Counted from the first letter of the stretch, positions 8,221 to 17,464 are shown. The stretch is DNA of 64,000 bases from Ruegeria sp. EL01 (GCF_900313035.1 NZ_OMPS01000046.1:372001-436000); one strand, 5' to 3'. Notes: generated from the letters alone by a model not told the origin. A program made the numbers and translations.

Positions 8221-9555
8221 ATGGCACAAGCCATGAAAATCGCCATCGTAGACGACGAACAGGACATGCGGCAGTCGATCAGCCAATGGCTGGCGCTGTC
8301 AGGCTATGACACTGAAACCTTTGGCAGTGCAGAAGATGCGCTGAAAGTTCTGGGGCCGGACTACCCCGGCATCGTCATCTCGGACATCAAGATGCCGGGA
8401 ATGGATGGCATCCAACTGCTGAAAAAGCTGATGGGTGCCGATAGCACGCTGCCGGTCATCATGATCACCGGTCATGGTGATGTGCCGATGGCGGTCGAGG
8501 CGATGCGGGTTGGGGCGTTTGATTTCCTCGAAAAACCGTTCAACCCGGACCGGATGTCTGAATTGGCAAAGCGTGCCAGCAATGCGCGCCGTCTGACTTT
8601 GGACAACCGGGCGCTACGGCGCGAACTGTCCGGTGGCACTCAGATTATGAACAAACTGATCGGTGCCAGCCCGGTTATGGAGCGCTTGCGCGAGGATATT
8701 CTGGATCTGGGTCAGGCCGATGGTCACGTTCTGATCGACGGAGAGACTGGAACCGGGAAAACTCTGGTCGCCCATGCCCTGCATGCGGTTGGCAGCCGGG
8801 CGGGTAAGAAATTCGTGCTGGTGTCTTGTGCGGCGTTGGAAGAAGAGGCGCTGTCGAAGCGTCTGTTTGGCCCGATGATGCCTGAAGACGCCCAACTGCC
8901 GGCCATCGAAGAGGCCCGCGGCGGTACTCTGGTGCTGGAGGATGTCGAGGCGCTGAGCGATACGCTTCAGGCCAAGCTACTGAGTGTTATGAATGATCAG
9001 GGTACGCCTGCGGAAACCCGGATCGTCGCGATTTCGAACCTGCAGGAAGCGGGAAAAACCAGCGAGGATGTTCTGCGTCCTGATCTGTTCTACCGACTGG
9101 CCGCTTTGCGCATCACAATGCCGCCGCTGCGCCAGCGCGGCGAAGACATTCTGACGCTGTTTACGCGCCTCAGTGAGCAATTTGCCGAGGAATATGGCTG
9201 CGATGCCCCTCAGGTCAGCGCTCAGGAAGCAGCGCAACTGTTGCAGGCGCCTTGGCCGGGCAATGTGCGTCAGCTTATCAACATCGCGGAACGCGCCGTG
9301 CTGCAATCGCGGCGTGGTTCAGGTACGATTGCATCCTTGCTGATGTCTGATCACGAAGAAATGCAGCCGGTGATGACAACCGAAGGCAAACCGCTGAAGG
9401 AATATGTCGAAGCGTTTGAGCGGATGCTGATCGACAACACAATGCGCCGCCACAAGGGCTCGATCGCGTCGGTGATGGATGAATTGTGCCTGCCGCGTCG
9501 AACGTTGAACGAAAAGATGGCCAAGTACAGCCTGCAACGGTCGGACTATCTCTAA
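8221..9555 (+). CDS. dctD: DctD-like NtrC-family response regulator without GAFTGA loop
   Basis: 444 residues, ATG at 8221 with GGGGAAG just upstream. Receiver domain at 1-120 with phospho-acceptor Asp55 (ISDIKMPGMDG), AAA+ domain about 145-370 with Walker A GETGTGKT, and a C-terminal Fis-type helix-turn-helix. The AAA+ domain is abnormal for a sigma-54 activator: after the CAAL segment the sequence runs through LFGPMMPEDAQLP straight to ARGGTLVLEDVE, so the GAFTGA loop that contacts sigma-54 is absent and Walker B has Glu-Asp where Asp-Glu is usual. The RPDLFYRL segment with the likely arginine finger and the WPGNVRQL motif remain. It may activate sigma-70 polymerase, as GAFTGA-less NtrC of Rhodobacter capsulatus does, or act only by binding DNA. 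Confidence 0.85.
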   Translation: MAQAMKIAIVDDEQDMRQSISQWLALSGYDTETFGSAEDALKVLGPDYPGIVISDIKMPGMDGIQLLKKLMGADSTLPVIMITGHGDVPMAVEAMRVGAFDFLEKPFNPDRMSELAKRASNARRLTLDNRALRRELSGGTQIMNKLIGASPVMERLREDILDLGQADGHVLIDGETGTGKTLVAHALHAVGSRAGKKFVLVSCAALEEEALSKRLFGPMMPEDAQLPAIEEARGGTLVLEDVEALSDTLQAKLLSVMNDQGTPAETRIVAISNLQEAGKTSEDVLRPDLFYRLAALRITMPPLRQRGEDILTLFTRLSEQFAEEYGCDAPQVSAQEAAQLLQAPWPGNVRQLINIAERAVLQSRRGSGTIASLLMSDHEEMQPVMTTEGKPLKEYVEAFERMLIDNTMRRHKGSIASVMDELCLPRRTLNEKMAKYSLQRSDYL

Positions 9556-9592
9556 CGGGCAAGTCCCACCTTAACAGCTACACCATTTGGAA

Positions 9593-9620
9593 CGCCGGCG
9601 GTCTTAACTGATTGCCGGCG
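9593..9620 (+). terminator. Hairpin after dctD
   Basis: Perfect 7 bp stem CGCCGGC (9593-9599) with GCCGGCG (9614-9620) around a 14 nt loop, 38 nt past the dctD stop. There is no T-tract, so termination is possible but not certain. Confidence 0.4.
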
Positions 9621-10031
9621 ATGCAGTTTGCCCATTGTGTTTTCCACAGGACTGCTTTTAATGTGTCCGGACGGGCCGGATCCTTTTTTGCGTCTTTAAG
9701 CCCCGAATCAACGAGTTTCGCTGCTTTGCCGCAGGTGATGATCAATCTTTCACCGCAAAGCAGACCGATTGTGCCCCGCATGGGGCAGTGGAGTGCCTGA
9801 GCCCGACGCGTCGGGCGAAAGGAATAAATGGGCAGGAGGCGGCTTGGATCGCGCCTGTCGGAGAAGAACCGCGATGACGCGCGCGCAACGATTGAGAGAA
9901 CGGGCAGGGGGCCAGAGCGCCAGACCCTGCCGCGCGCCGTCCGATATCGCCCTGACAAGACACCACCCCAAAAGCGCCTGTCCGCCCGGACGGGTCAGGA
10001 CAACGCGTTTGGCGCGGTGCACCAAGGACAC
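9621..10031 (+). promoter_or_regulatory. Long structured 5' leader of rne
   Basis: About 410 nt without a convincing gene precede rne. Three consecutive perfect stem-loops are visible: 9721-9729 with 9755-9763 (9 bp), 9772-9777 with 9782-9787 (6 bp, GCAT loop) and 9801-9806 with 9811-9816 (6 bp, CGCG loop). The last is followed by a purine-rich single-stranded stretch. RNase E of enterobacteria controls its own mRNA through a structured 5' UTR; the same job is likely here but there is no recognisable sequence match to the enterobacterial element. I could not identify a confident promoter. Confidence 0.55.
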
Positions 10032-12731
10032 ATGGCTAAGAAAATGCTTATCGATGCCACCCACGCAGAGGAAACTCGCGTTGTGGTGGTCGACGGAAAC
10101 AAGGTCGAGGAGTTTGACTTTGAATCCGAAAACAAACGCCAGCTTGCTGGCAACATCTATCTCGCAAAAGTAACTAGGGTTGAGCCGTCGCTGCAGGCGG
10201 CCTTTGTGGACTATGGCGGCAATCGCCACGGGTTCCTCGCGTTTTCCGAGATCCATCCGGATTACTATCAGATCCCCGTTGCCGACCGCGAGGCGTTGAT
10301 GGAGGAAGAACGCGCCTATGCCGAGGCCATGAAGGCCCGGGATGAGGCAGAAGAGTCCAAGCCCAAAAGACGCCGTTCGCGATCCCGGACCAAAGCGGCG
10401 GATGTGAAATCTGACGATGCTGTCGAGTCAATCGAAGTGTCATCAGAGCCATCCGGCATGGAAACCATCGATCTGGAAGATGGCGAAAACACAGACGAAA
10501 CTACGGAAATGGATGTGCCCGAAGGCACGTCTCCGGTTGAGTTGGTCGCGGATACACCTGTTGAAGAGCCGGTTGATGAAACGACAGCTGAAAAGTCTGA
10601 TGACGACGCACCGGCGGAAGAGGTCGTAGCGGCCCCTGCGGCGGAGGTTGACGACGGCGCAGAAGCTGCTGAAGCGGATGCGAAAGACGCCACTTCGGAA
10701 GAAGCAGAGCAGACAACGGATACAGACGGCAAAAAAGCCGACGCTGAGGATGGCGACGAGGGCGATGCCCGCTCGGACGCGACCAGCAAGGACGATTCAA
10801 TCGAATCCGTTGCTGATGAAGACGACAGCGAGGATATCCGTCCGCCGCGCAAGCCGCGCCCGCGTCGATACAAGATTCAGGAAGTCGTTAAAGTCCGCCA
10901 GGTGCTGCTGGTTCAGGTGGTCAAGGAAGAGCGCGGCAACAAAGGCGCAGCGCTGACCACCTATCTGTCACTGGCCGGTCGCTATTGTGTGCTGATGCCA
11001 AACACCGCACGCGGCGGCGGGATTAGCCGCAAGATCACCAACGCACCGGACCGCAAGAAGCTCAAGGAAATCGCCTCGGAAATTGATGTTCCGACGGGTG
11101 CGGGGCTGATCATTCGCACCGCGGGCGCGAAGCGGACCAAATCCGAAATCAAGCGCGACTATGAGTATCTGCAGCGCTTGTGGGAGCAGATCCGCGAACT
11201 GACCCTGCAGTCCATTGCGCCTGCAAAGATCTACGAGGAAGGCGACCTGATCAAGCGGTCGATCCGGGATCTGTACAACCGCGATATCGACGAAGTTCTG
11301 GTCGAAGGCGAAGGCGGATACCGCATCGCCAAGGACTTCATGAAGATGATCATGCCGTCCCACGCCAAGAACGTGAAACGGTATGAGGACGCGCTGCCCT
11401 TATTCGCGCGCTACCAGGTGGAAAGCTATCTGGCGGGCATGTTCAACCCGACCGTCCAGCTGAAATCCGGTGGCTATATCGTGATTGGTGTGACCGAAGC
11501 GCTGGTGGCCATCGACGTGAACTCGGGTCGTGCAACCAAAGAAGGCTCGATCGAGGAAACGGCGCTCAAGACCAACCTTGAGGCCGCCGAGGAAGTGGCG
11601 CGCCAATTGCGCCTGCGTGACCTGGCCGGTCTGATCGTCATCGACTTTATCGATATGGATGAGCGCAAGAACAACTCGGCCGTCGAAAAGCGCATGAAGG
11701 ACAAGCTAAAGACCGATCGCGCGCGCATCCAGATGGGCCGCATCTCGGGCTTTGGTCTGATGGAGATGAGCCGTCAGCGTCTGCGTCCCGGTATGTTGGA
11801 GGCGACGACTCAGCCATGCCCCGCGTGTCATGGGACTGGTCTGATACGGTCCGACGACAACATGGCGCTGTCGATCCTGCGTCAGATTGAAGAAGAAGGC
11901 ACCCGTCGTCGTTCGCGCGAAGTTTTGGTGCGCTGCCCGGTCAGCATCGCCAACTTCCTGATGAACCAGAAGCGGGAACATATCGCTCAGATCGAAGCGC
12001 GCTATGGCTTGTCAGTGCGCGTAGAAGGCGATTTGCATCTGGTGAGCCCGGATTTCTCGATGGAGAAGTTCAAGACGGCCAGCCGGATCGTACCCGAGGC
12101 AACAGCACCTGTCGTCTCAGTGGATGCATCGCTGATGGATCTGGTGGACTCAACCGACGAGGAAGAGGTCGAGGTCCCAGAAGAGGCCGTTCAGGCCGAA
12201 GACGAGACCAAGCCCAAGCGCAAGCGTCGTCGGCGCCGTCGGAAAAAGAACGGTGGAGGGGCTGACGCGCAGGAAGCGGGTTCCGAAACCGACGATACGC
12301 CGACTGAAGACGGCGAAGCTGCGGCAGAACCAACGGAAGCTGCAATCTCTGAAGCACCTGCAGAGCCGCAGGCTGAAGATGAGGCCCCAGCCAAGCCCAA
12401 AAAACGCCGGGCGCCACGTCGCAAGAAGAAAGAGGCCGAACCTGTTGCGGCTGACGCGGTGACTGAGGCGGACGCGACGACTGCGCAAGAGGTCGCGCCT
12501 GAGCCCACGCCTGAACCGGAAGCATCGGCTGAGCCGGTGGAAGAAGCTCCTGCAGTTGTTGATGCAACGCCCGAGCCAGTCGAGGTTCAGGAAGTTGCAG
12601 AAGTTTCGGGTGAAGCAAGCGTAGAAGACACGCCTGCGGAGCCTGTACTTGCGGCGACCGCGCCGGAACCTGAGAAACCAAGTGAACCCGCTAAGCCTAA
12701 ACGGCGAGGCTGGTGGTCATTGGGCCAGTAA
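10032..12731 (+). CDS. rne: Ribonuclease E
   Basis: 899 residues. I start at the ATG at 10032 (MAKKMLIDA), the usual alphaproteobacterial start; an earlier in-frame ATG at 9828 would add an unrelated basic tail. The endonuclease initiates mRNA decay and processes rRNA and tRNA precursors as the degradosome core. Visible parts: S1 domain split by a long acidic insert (about residues 100-275), the catalytic core with the two metal-binding aspartates in DVNSGRATKE and IVIDFIDMDE, the zinc-link CPACHGTG near 595, and a C-terminal disordered region (about 700-899) alternating acidic, Ala/Pro-rich and Lys/Arg blocks, ending in RRGWWSLGQ. The acidic insert in the S1 domain is typical of alphaproteobacterial RNase E. 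Confidence 0.93.
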   Translation: MAKKMLIDATHAEETRVVVVDGNKVEEFDFESENKRQLAGNIYLAKVTRVEPSLQAAFVDYGGNRHGFLAFSEIHPDYYQIPVADREALMEEERAYAEAMKARDEAEESKPKRRRSRSRTKAADVKSDDAVESIEVSSEPSGMETIDLEDGENTDETTEMDVPEGTSPVELVADTPVEEPVDETTAEKSDDDAPAEEVVAAPAAEVDDGAEAAEADAKDATSEEAEQTTDTDGKKADAEDGDEGDARSDATSKDDSIESVADEDDSEDIRPPRKPRPRRYKIQEVVKVRQVLLVQVVKEERGNKGAALTTYLSLAGRYCVLMPNTARGGGISRKITNAPDRKKLKEIASEIDVPTGAGLIIRTAGAKRTKSEIKRDYEYLQRLWEQIRELTLQSIAPAKIYEEGDLIKRSIRDLYNRDIDEVLVEGEGGYRIAKDFMKMIMPSHAKNVKRYEDALPLFARYQVESYLAGMFNPTVQLKSGGYIVIGVTEALVAIDVNSGRATKEGSIEETALKTNLEAAEEVARQLRLRDLAGLIVIDFIDMDERKNNSAVEKRMKDKLKTDRARIQMGRISGFGLMEMSRQRLRPGMLEATTQPCPACHGTGLIRSDDNMALSILRQIEEEGTRRRSREVLVRCPVSIANFLMNQKREHIAQIEARYGLSVRVEGDLHLVSPDFSMEKFKTASRIVPEATAPVVSVDASLMDLVDSTDEEEVEVPEEAVQAEDETKPKRKRRRRRRKKNGGGADAQEAGSETDDTPTEDGEAAAEPTEAAISEAPAEPQAEDEAPAKPKKRRAPRRKKKEAEPVAADAVTEADATTAQEVAPEPTPEPEASAEPVEEAPAVVDATPEPVEVQEVAEVSGEASVEDTPAEPVLAATAPEPEKPSEPAKPKRRGWWSLGQ

Positions 12732-12741
12732 TCAAGCAAAA

Positions 12742-12771
12742 AGGCGGGCCAGTGGGTCCGCCTATTTCTTT
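12742..12771 (+). terminator. Terminator of rne
   Basis: A 9 bp stem (12742-12750 with 12755-12763, one G-U pair) and a T-rich tail at 12765-12773. It lies between convergent rne and the tusA-like gene. Confidence 0.75.
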
Positions 12772-12789
12772 TTCAGGCCCGGCGTCTGG

Positions 12790-13023
12790 TCAGCCTGATT
12801 TCTGAATGAAGTAAACCTGGTGTCCGTCGGAGTCTTCCTGAGACAACAGACGATGGCCGCTTTCAGCGCAATAATGCGGGACATCGATGATAGCGGCGGG
12901 GTCATCAGCCAAGACGCGCAACACAGCCCCCGCAGGCATGGATTTAAGGCGTTTGCGGGCCTTCAGGACGGGCAGCGGGCAGAGCAGGCCCAGGGCGTCC
13001 AGCGTTTCGGTCGGGTTTGACAT
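12790..13023 (-). CDS. TusA-family sulfur carrier protein
   Basis: 77 residues from the ATG at 13023. The protein is a small alpha/beta SirA/TusA fold with the active Cys15 in the family CPxP motif (LLCPLPV). TusA-like proteins accept persulfide sulfur from cysteine desulfurase and pass it on, for example to tRNA thiolation or molybdenum-cofactor maturation. It may be a paralogue rather than the tRNA-thiolation protein itself: alphaproteobacteria often lack TusBCD, and the mnmA partner lies 32 kb away. It is divergent from ccdA, 105 nt apart, which also handles thiols. Confidence 0.85.
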   Translation of the reverse strand: MSNPTETLDALGLLCPLPVLKARKRLKSMPAGAVLRVLADDPAAIIDVPHYCAESGHRLLSQEDSDGHQVYFIQKSG

Positions 13024-13128
13024 AGAGATCAAATATTTCCACTTTGCCATGGTGTCCAGCGTGCAACCACGATGATGTGACCGATTGGCCCCGTGACGGC
13101 GGCGCATTGATACCATATGTGCTGATCT

Positions 13129-13881
13129 ATGTTCGGAATCGAAATCATAGACGCAGGCCTGCTTCCTGCCATGTTTGTCGCCCTGCTCGGCGGGCTCATC
13201 AGCTTTCTATCGCCTTGCGTGCTACCCATTGTGCCGCCGTATCTGGCGTATATGAGCGGTGTGACGATCAACGAAATGCAGGACGAAGCACGCGCACGTC
13301 GCAAGGCAACCTTGTCGGCGCTGTTCTTTGTTCTGGGTCTGTCCACTGTCTTTCTGTTGCTCGGTTTCACGGCGTCAGCTTTTGGTGCGTTTGTGCTGCA
13401 AAATCAGGTGTTGTTCGCCAAGGTTTCAGGCGCGGTTGTGATTGTCTTTGGTCTGCATTTTCTGAACGTCTTTCGCATTCCCCTGTTAGACCGGGAAGCC
13501 CGTGTTGAGACCGGCGATTCCGGCGGATCCGTGTTTGGCGCGTATATTCTGGGGCTTGCCTTTGCCTTCGGTTGGACACCGTGCATTGGCCCGCAACTGG
13601 GCGCGATCCTGTCCTTGGCCGCATCCGAGGCTTCCGTGGCGCGGGGCACATTGTTGCTTGGCGTCTATGCTGCGGGGCTGGGGATTCCGTTCCTGCTGGC
13701 GGCGATGTTCCTGAACCGCTCGATGACCGTGATGAACCGAATCAAACCCTATATGGGCACGATCGAAAAGGTCATGGGCGCGCTGTTGCTGTTCGTGGGT
13801 ATCATGCTGGTCACTGGTCTGTTTACCGAGTTCAGCTGGTGGCTTCTGGAAACCTTCCCGGGGCTGGCACTGCTGGGCTGA
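13129..13881 (+). CDS. ccdA: Cytochrome c biogenesis protein CcdA
   Basis: 250 residues, six or seven membrane helices. It is the DsbD-type transmembrane electron carrier: the two redox cysteines lie in the symmetric motifs LSPCVLPIVPPY (near residue 31) and TPCIGPQLG (near 151). CcdA moves reducing equivalents from cytoplasmic thioredoxin to periplasmic CcmG/CcmH. The other Ccm gene seen here, ccmH, is 13 kb away. Confidence 0.92.
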   Translation: MFGIEIIDAGLLPAMFVALLGGLISFLSPCVLPIVPPYLAYMSGVTINEMQDEARARRKATLSALFFVLGLSTVFLLLGFTASAFGAFVLQNQVLFAKVSGAVVIVFGLHFLNVFRIPLLDREARVETGDSGGSVFGAYILGLAFAFGWTPCIGPQLGAILSLAASEASVARGTLLLGVYAAGLGIPFLLAAMFLNRSMTVMNRIKPYMGTIEKVMGALLLFVGIMLVTGLFTEFSWWLLETFPGLALLG

Positions 13882-13944
13882 TCTGCTGAACCATCTTACC
13901 TTGGCCGCAATGCTGGGTTAACCTGTGCAGCAGAAGGTAAGGCC

Positions 13945-15159
13945 ATGAGCAGTCAGACAAATCCTCGTCAGGTGTGCAGACGCCGGGTGTTTTACATCCC
14001 CGGTTACGACCCGTTTCCTCCGCGGCGCTATCGCGAGTTGTACCGAACCGAAGCAAGCGAGCAGGCTAAGGTATCTGGATATGATATTGCTGTCTCTGCC
14101 AAGTCCGGTGACGGGCCATTTGGTTGGCGTGTCGTCTCGCATCAGGATGGGACGCACATTCAAACGGATGTCGAGGTTCTGGTTTGGTCCGACATCGTAC
14201 GCGACAGCATGTCAGGTTCGATTCCAGCGACCTACCTGCAACTTGCAAGAACCGCCTGGGCATATATCTCAACCGGAACTCTGCAGCGATTGATGCGCCT
14301 GCGCAAAGGGCCGGTGATTGCGGCGCTCTATCCCGTCGGGATGCTGTTGGTACAACTTATGATGGCTATGGCAGTGGCCGCAGCGGGAATCGCCTTGTTG
14401 TGGCCATCAACTGGATGGTTGGGACTATTGCCTGCGCTTGTCGTTGCTTACGCGCTGCTGCGCTGGTTCCGTAAAATCGACAACAGACTGTTCGCGTATT
14501 ATCTGATGCATGATTACGCCTATTCTGCCCAGTTACTGGGCGAAACCTCGGTCGAGCTACAGGCGCGATTGGACAGCTTCGGAAAGCTGATCAGGCAGGC
14601 GTTGGATACGGATGTAGATGAGGTTCTGGTAGTGGGCCACAGTTCGGGCGCGCATCTCGGGGTTTCGGTTCTCGCCGACGTGATCCGGGCCCAAGGGATG
14701 GCAGAACATGGTCCGGTGCTGTCTTTTTTGACATTGGGGCAAGTGGTTCCAATGGTCTCGTTTCTGCCCAAAGCGGACCAGTTGCGGGCGGATCTTCAAT
14801 TTCTGTCTACTCAGCAAAGAATAAGTTGGGTGGATGTGTCCGCGCCGGGGGATGGCTGTGCGTTTGCCTTGTGCGACCCGGTGGCGGTAAGCGGCGTGGC
14901 AGGTCCGGAAAAGCGATGGCCTTTGGTCTTGTCGGCAGCGTTCACTCAGACTCTTTCACCCAAACGTTGGCAAGAACTGCGTTGGCGATTCTTCAGACTT
15001 CACTTTCAGTATCTCTGCGCCTTTGATCAGCCCGGCCAATATGATTATTTCCGTATCACCGCAGGTCCCCAGACCCTCGGGCACAGGTTTCAGGGCAGCG
15101 CCCCATCCAAGACACGTATCGAAAAGGCTGTGTCCAAATTCACCTCGGTCCACGCATGA
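13945..15159 (+). CDS. Alpha/beta-hydrolase-like membrane protein, unknown function
   Basis: 404 residues. I recognise no named family. The N-terminal FYIPGYDPFPPRRYRELYR resembles the first strand and oxyanion loop of a hydrolase; two adjacent membrane helices lie at about residues 130-170; and a nucleophile-elbow motif GHSSGAHLG appears near residue 232, with a possible C-terminal acid/His pair. It overlaps the cytochrome P450 gene by 4 nt (ATGA), so the two proteins are almost surely made together. A role as an esterase or lipase that supplies or modifies the P450 substrate at the membrane is inference. Confidence 0.7.
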   Translation: MSSQTNPRQVCRRRVFYIPGYDPFPPRRYRELYRTEASEQAKVSGYDIAVSAKSGDGPFGWRVVSHQDGTHIQTDVEVLVWSDIVRDSMSGSIPATYLQLARTAWAYISTGTLQRLMRLRKGPVIAALYPVGMLLVQLMMAMAVAAAGIALLWPSTGWLGLLPALVVAYALLRWFRKIDNRLFAYYLMHDYAYSAQLLGETSVELQARLDSFGKLIRQALDTDVDEVLVVGHSSGAHLGVSVLADVIRAQGMAEHGPVLSFLTLGQVVPMVSFLPKADQLRADLQFLSTQQRISWVDVSAPGDGCAFALCDPVAVSGVAGPEKRWPLVLSAAFTQTLSPKRWQELRWRFFRLHFQYLCAFDQPGQYDYFRITAGPQTLGHRFQGSAPSKTRIEKAVSKFTSVHA

Positions 15160-16505
15160 ACCCTCCCAAGCCGCAACCGCGCCCGGACAAGGTATCGCTG
15201 TGGCAGTACCTGAGGCTGTTCCGTCAGGATTTGCTGTCGGCCCAACCCCAACGCTTGTATCGCGCCTGGATGGCTGAATTCCGCACACCGTTTTTCCGAT
15301 CTTACATGATCAACCAGCCGGATTTGATTGAAACCGTTCTGAAAAAGCGCCCGGACGACTTTCCAAAATCCAGTCGGATCAGCGAAGGGCTACGCCCGTT
15401 GCTGGGCGACTCCGTGTTTTTGACCAATGGCGAGGCGTGGAAGCGCCAGCGACGGATTATCGATCCGGCCTTTGAAGGCGGGCGACTCAAGGATACTTTC
15501 CCGGCCATGCTCGAGGCATCTCGGGCCTGTGTGGATCGTTTACGTCAATATGTCGGTACCGAAGTTGAGTGCGAGGAAGTGACCAGTCATGCGGCCGCTG
15601 ATGTCATCGTTCGCACCTTGTTTTCGGTCCCGATCGAGCATGAGGTCGCCGCACAGGTGTTCGAGAAGTTCCGCACCTATCAAAGGGAGCAACCGCTGTT
15701 GAACCTCGCGGCGTTTGTTCCGCTGCCTCGCTGGATGCCACGGTTCCATTCCCGCAATACCCGCCGGAACGCCGCTGATATTCGAAAGCTGATCGGAAGA
15801 CTGACCGCTGATCGGGCTGCTGCCATAGCGGAGGGATTCGCACCGGATGATCTGGCGACCAAGATCATGACCACACCTGATCCGATGACCGGTCAGTGCT
15901 TTGAAACGCATGAGATGATTGATCAGGTGGCAATTTTCTTTTTGGCCGGGCACGAAACCAGCGCGTCGGCCCTTGCCTGGACGCTGTACCTGATGGCGCT
16001 GTATCCCGATTGGCAGGAGAAGGTTGCAACCGAAGCGCAGGCGCTTGAGGATCCCACATTTGCGACCATGTCCAAGCTCAGGATCAGCCGCGATGTGTTC
16101 CGCGAGGCGCTGCGGCTTTACCCCCCGGTTCCGATGATGGTGCGTGAGGCCGGATGCCCGGAGCAGTTTCGAAACCGGGACGTGCCAAGGGGATCGCAAA
16201 TTGTCATCAGCCCGTGGCATCTGCACCGGCAAGAGCGGCTGTGGGACAACCCGGACGGCTTTGATCCGTCTCGCTGGGCCACCGAGAATGGCAAGACCTG
16301 CCAACGAGAGGCTTACATCCCGTTTTCAACCGGCCCCCGTGTGTGCACGGGGGCGGGATTTGCCATGGTCGAAGGACCATTGATCCTGTCGATGCTGCTG
16401 CGCCATTTCAAATTCGAAACAATCAGCGGTAAAACGCCGGTTCCGGTCGCTCATTTGACGGTTCGATCCAAGGATGGAATTTGGTTGCGACTGGTTGAGC
16501 GCTAA
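15156..16505 (+). CDS. Cytochrome P450
   Basis: 449 residues. All P450 landmarks are present: the I-helix oxygen-activation motif AGHETSA (His266-Glu267-Thr268), the K-helix ExxR in REALRLYPPVPMM, and the heme-ligand loop PFSTGPRVCTGAG with Cys397 as thiolate ligand. The sequence resembles CYP4/CYP102-like fatty-acid hydroxylase types more than the short bacterial camphor-type enzymes, so a lipid substrate is possible. No ferredoxin or reductase gene is adjacent, so electrons must come from a partner encoded elsewhere. It overlaps the upstream hydrolase-like gene by 4 nt. Confidence 0.93.
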   Translation: MNPPKPQPRPDKVSLWQYLRLFRQDLLSAQPQRLYRAWMAEFRTPFFRSYMINQPDLIETVLKKRPDDFPKSSRISEGLRPLLGDSVFLTNGEAWKRQRRIIDPAFEGGRLKDTFPAMLEASRACVDRLRQYVGTEVECEEVTSHAAADVIVRTLFSVPIEHEVAAQVFEKFRTYQREQPLLNLAAFVPLPRWMPRFHSRNTRRNAADIRKLIGRLTADRAAAIAEGFAPDDLATKIMTTPDPMTGQCFETHEMIDQVAIFFLAGHETSASALAWTLYLMALYPDWQEKVATEAQALEDPTFATMSKLRISRDVFREALRLYPPVPMMVREAGCPEQFRNRDVPRGSQIVISPWHLHRQERLWDNPDGFDPSRWATENGKTCQREAYIPFSTGPRVCTGAGFAMVEGPLILSMLLRHFKFETISGKTPVPVAHLTVRSKDGIWLRLVER

Positions 16506-16578
16506 CAATCTACCATCGTTGATCGCCGTGCTGTATGCGGGTGAGGAAATCGGAATCAATATTGAACGGGAAAGCATT

Positions 16579-17460
16579 ATGTCCAAAGCAGAACAGCGCG
16601 CGCAGATGTCCAATGGAGCAGGTTTTATCGCAGCACTGGATCAAAGCGGCGGATCGACACCCAAGGCCTTGGCGCTTTATGGGGTGGAGGCATCCGACTA
16701 TAGCTCGGACGAAGAGATGTTCGGTGAAATCCAGAAGATGCGGGCGCGGATCATACTGGCCGATGATTTCACCAAGGGAAAAGTCATCGGCGCAATCCTG
16801 TTCGAACGCACATTGGGCGAAGAAATCGATGGCCGTAAAGTGGCTCACTATCTTTGGTCGGTGAAAGGTATCGTTCCGTTCCTGAAAATCGACAAAGGTC
16901 TGGAAGAGCAGGCCAATGGCGTTCAGGTGATGAAACCGATCCCGGGCCTGGCCGAGACCTTGGCCAAAGCTGATGGCGTATTTGGCACCAAAGAACGGTC
17001 TGTCATTCACGAAGCAAATGCCGATGGCATCGCCGCCGTCGTCTCACAGCAGTTCGATGTTGGGCGTGAGGTGATCAATGCAGGCATGATTCCGATTATT
17101 GAGCCCGAGGTGAACATTCATTCCGAAAGCAAGGCAGCAGCCGAAGACATTCTGAGGGCAGAACTGCTGAAGAACCTGGACCAATTAAATGATGATCAGG
17201 ATGTCATGCTGAAGCTGACGATCCCCAACCAGGCGAACCTGTATGATGATCTGGCAGATCACCCGCGCGTGCTGCGCGTTGTGGCCCTTTCTGGCGGATA
17301 TTCGACAGAACAGGCCTGTGATCTTTTGGGACAGAACGGGAAGATGATTGCATCGTTCTCGCGCGCATTGACCGAAGGTTTGTCCAAACAGCAGTCCGAA
17401 GCTGAATTCAACGCGGCCTTGGGTGGAAACATAAACAAGATCTTTAGCGCGTCCGCGTGA
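16579..17460 (+). CDS. fba: Class I fructose-bisphosphate aldolase
   Basis: 293 residues from the ATG at 16579 (MSKAEQRAQMSNGAGFIAALDQ). It splits or forms fructose 1,6-bisphosphate through a lysine Schiff base; the candidate lysine is in VMLKLTIPNQ near residue 216, and the GGSTPKAL phosphate region is at 29-36. This short class I form is distinct from the class II zinc enzyme. A strong terminator follows immediately, so it is probably the last gene of its transcript. Confidence 0.9.
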   Translation: MSKAEQRAQMSNGAGFIAALDQSGGSTPKALALYGVEASDYSSDEEMFGEIQKMRARIILADDFTKGKVIGAILFERTLGEEIDGRKVAHYLWSVKGIVPFLKIDKGLEEQANGVQVMKPIPGLAETLAKADGVFGTKERSVIHEANADGIAAVVSQQFDVGREVINAGMIPIIEPEVNIHSESKAAAEDILRAELLKNLDQLNDDQDVMLKLTIPNQANLYDDLADHPRVLRVVALSGGYSTEQACDLLGQNGKMIASFSRALTEGLSKQQSEAEFNAALGGNINKIFSASA

Positions 17461-17464
17461 TTCC

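Noticed and set aside
9828-10031. Extended N-terminus of RNase E from the ATG at 9828
   Set aside because: The 68 extra residues are basic low-complexity sequence that fall on the structured leader, and the family starts at MAKKMLIDA.
10316-10873. Serine-rich 185-codon frame opposite the rne acidic insert
   Set aside because: It is the reverse complement of Glu/Asp/Ala codons, which always reads as Ser-rich; no ribosome site or domain.
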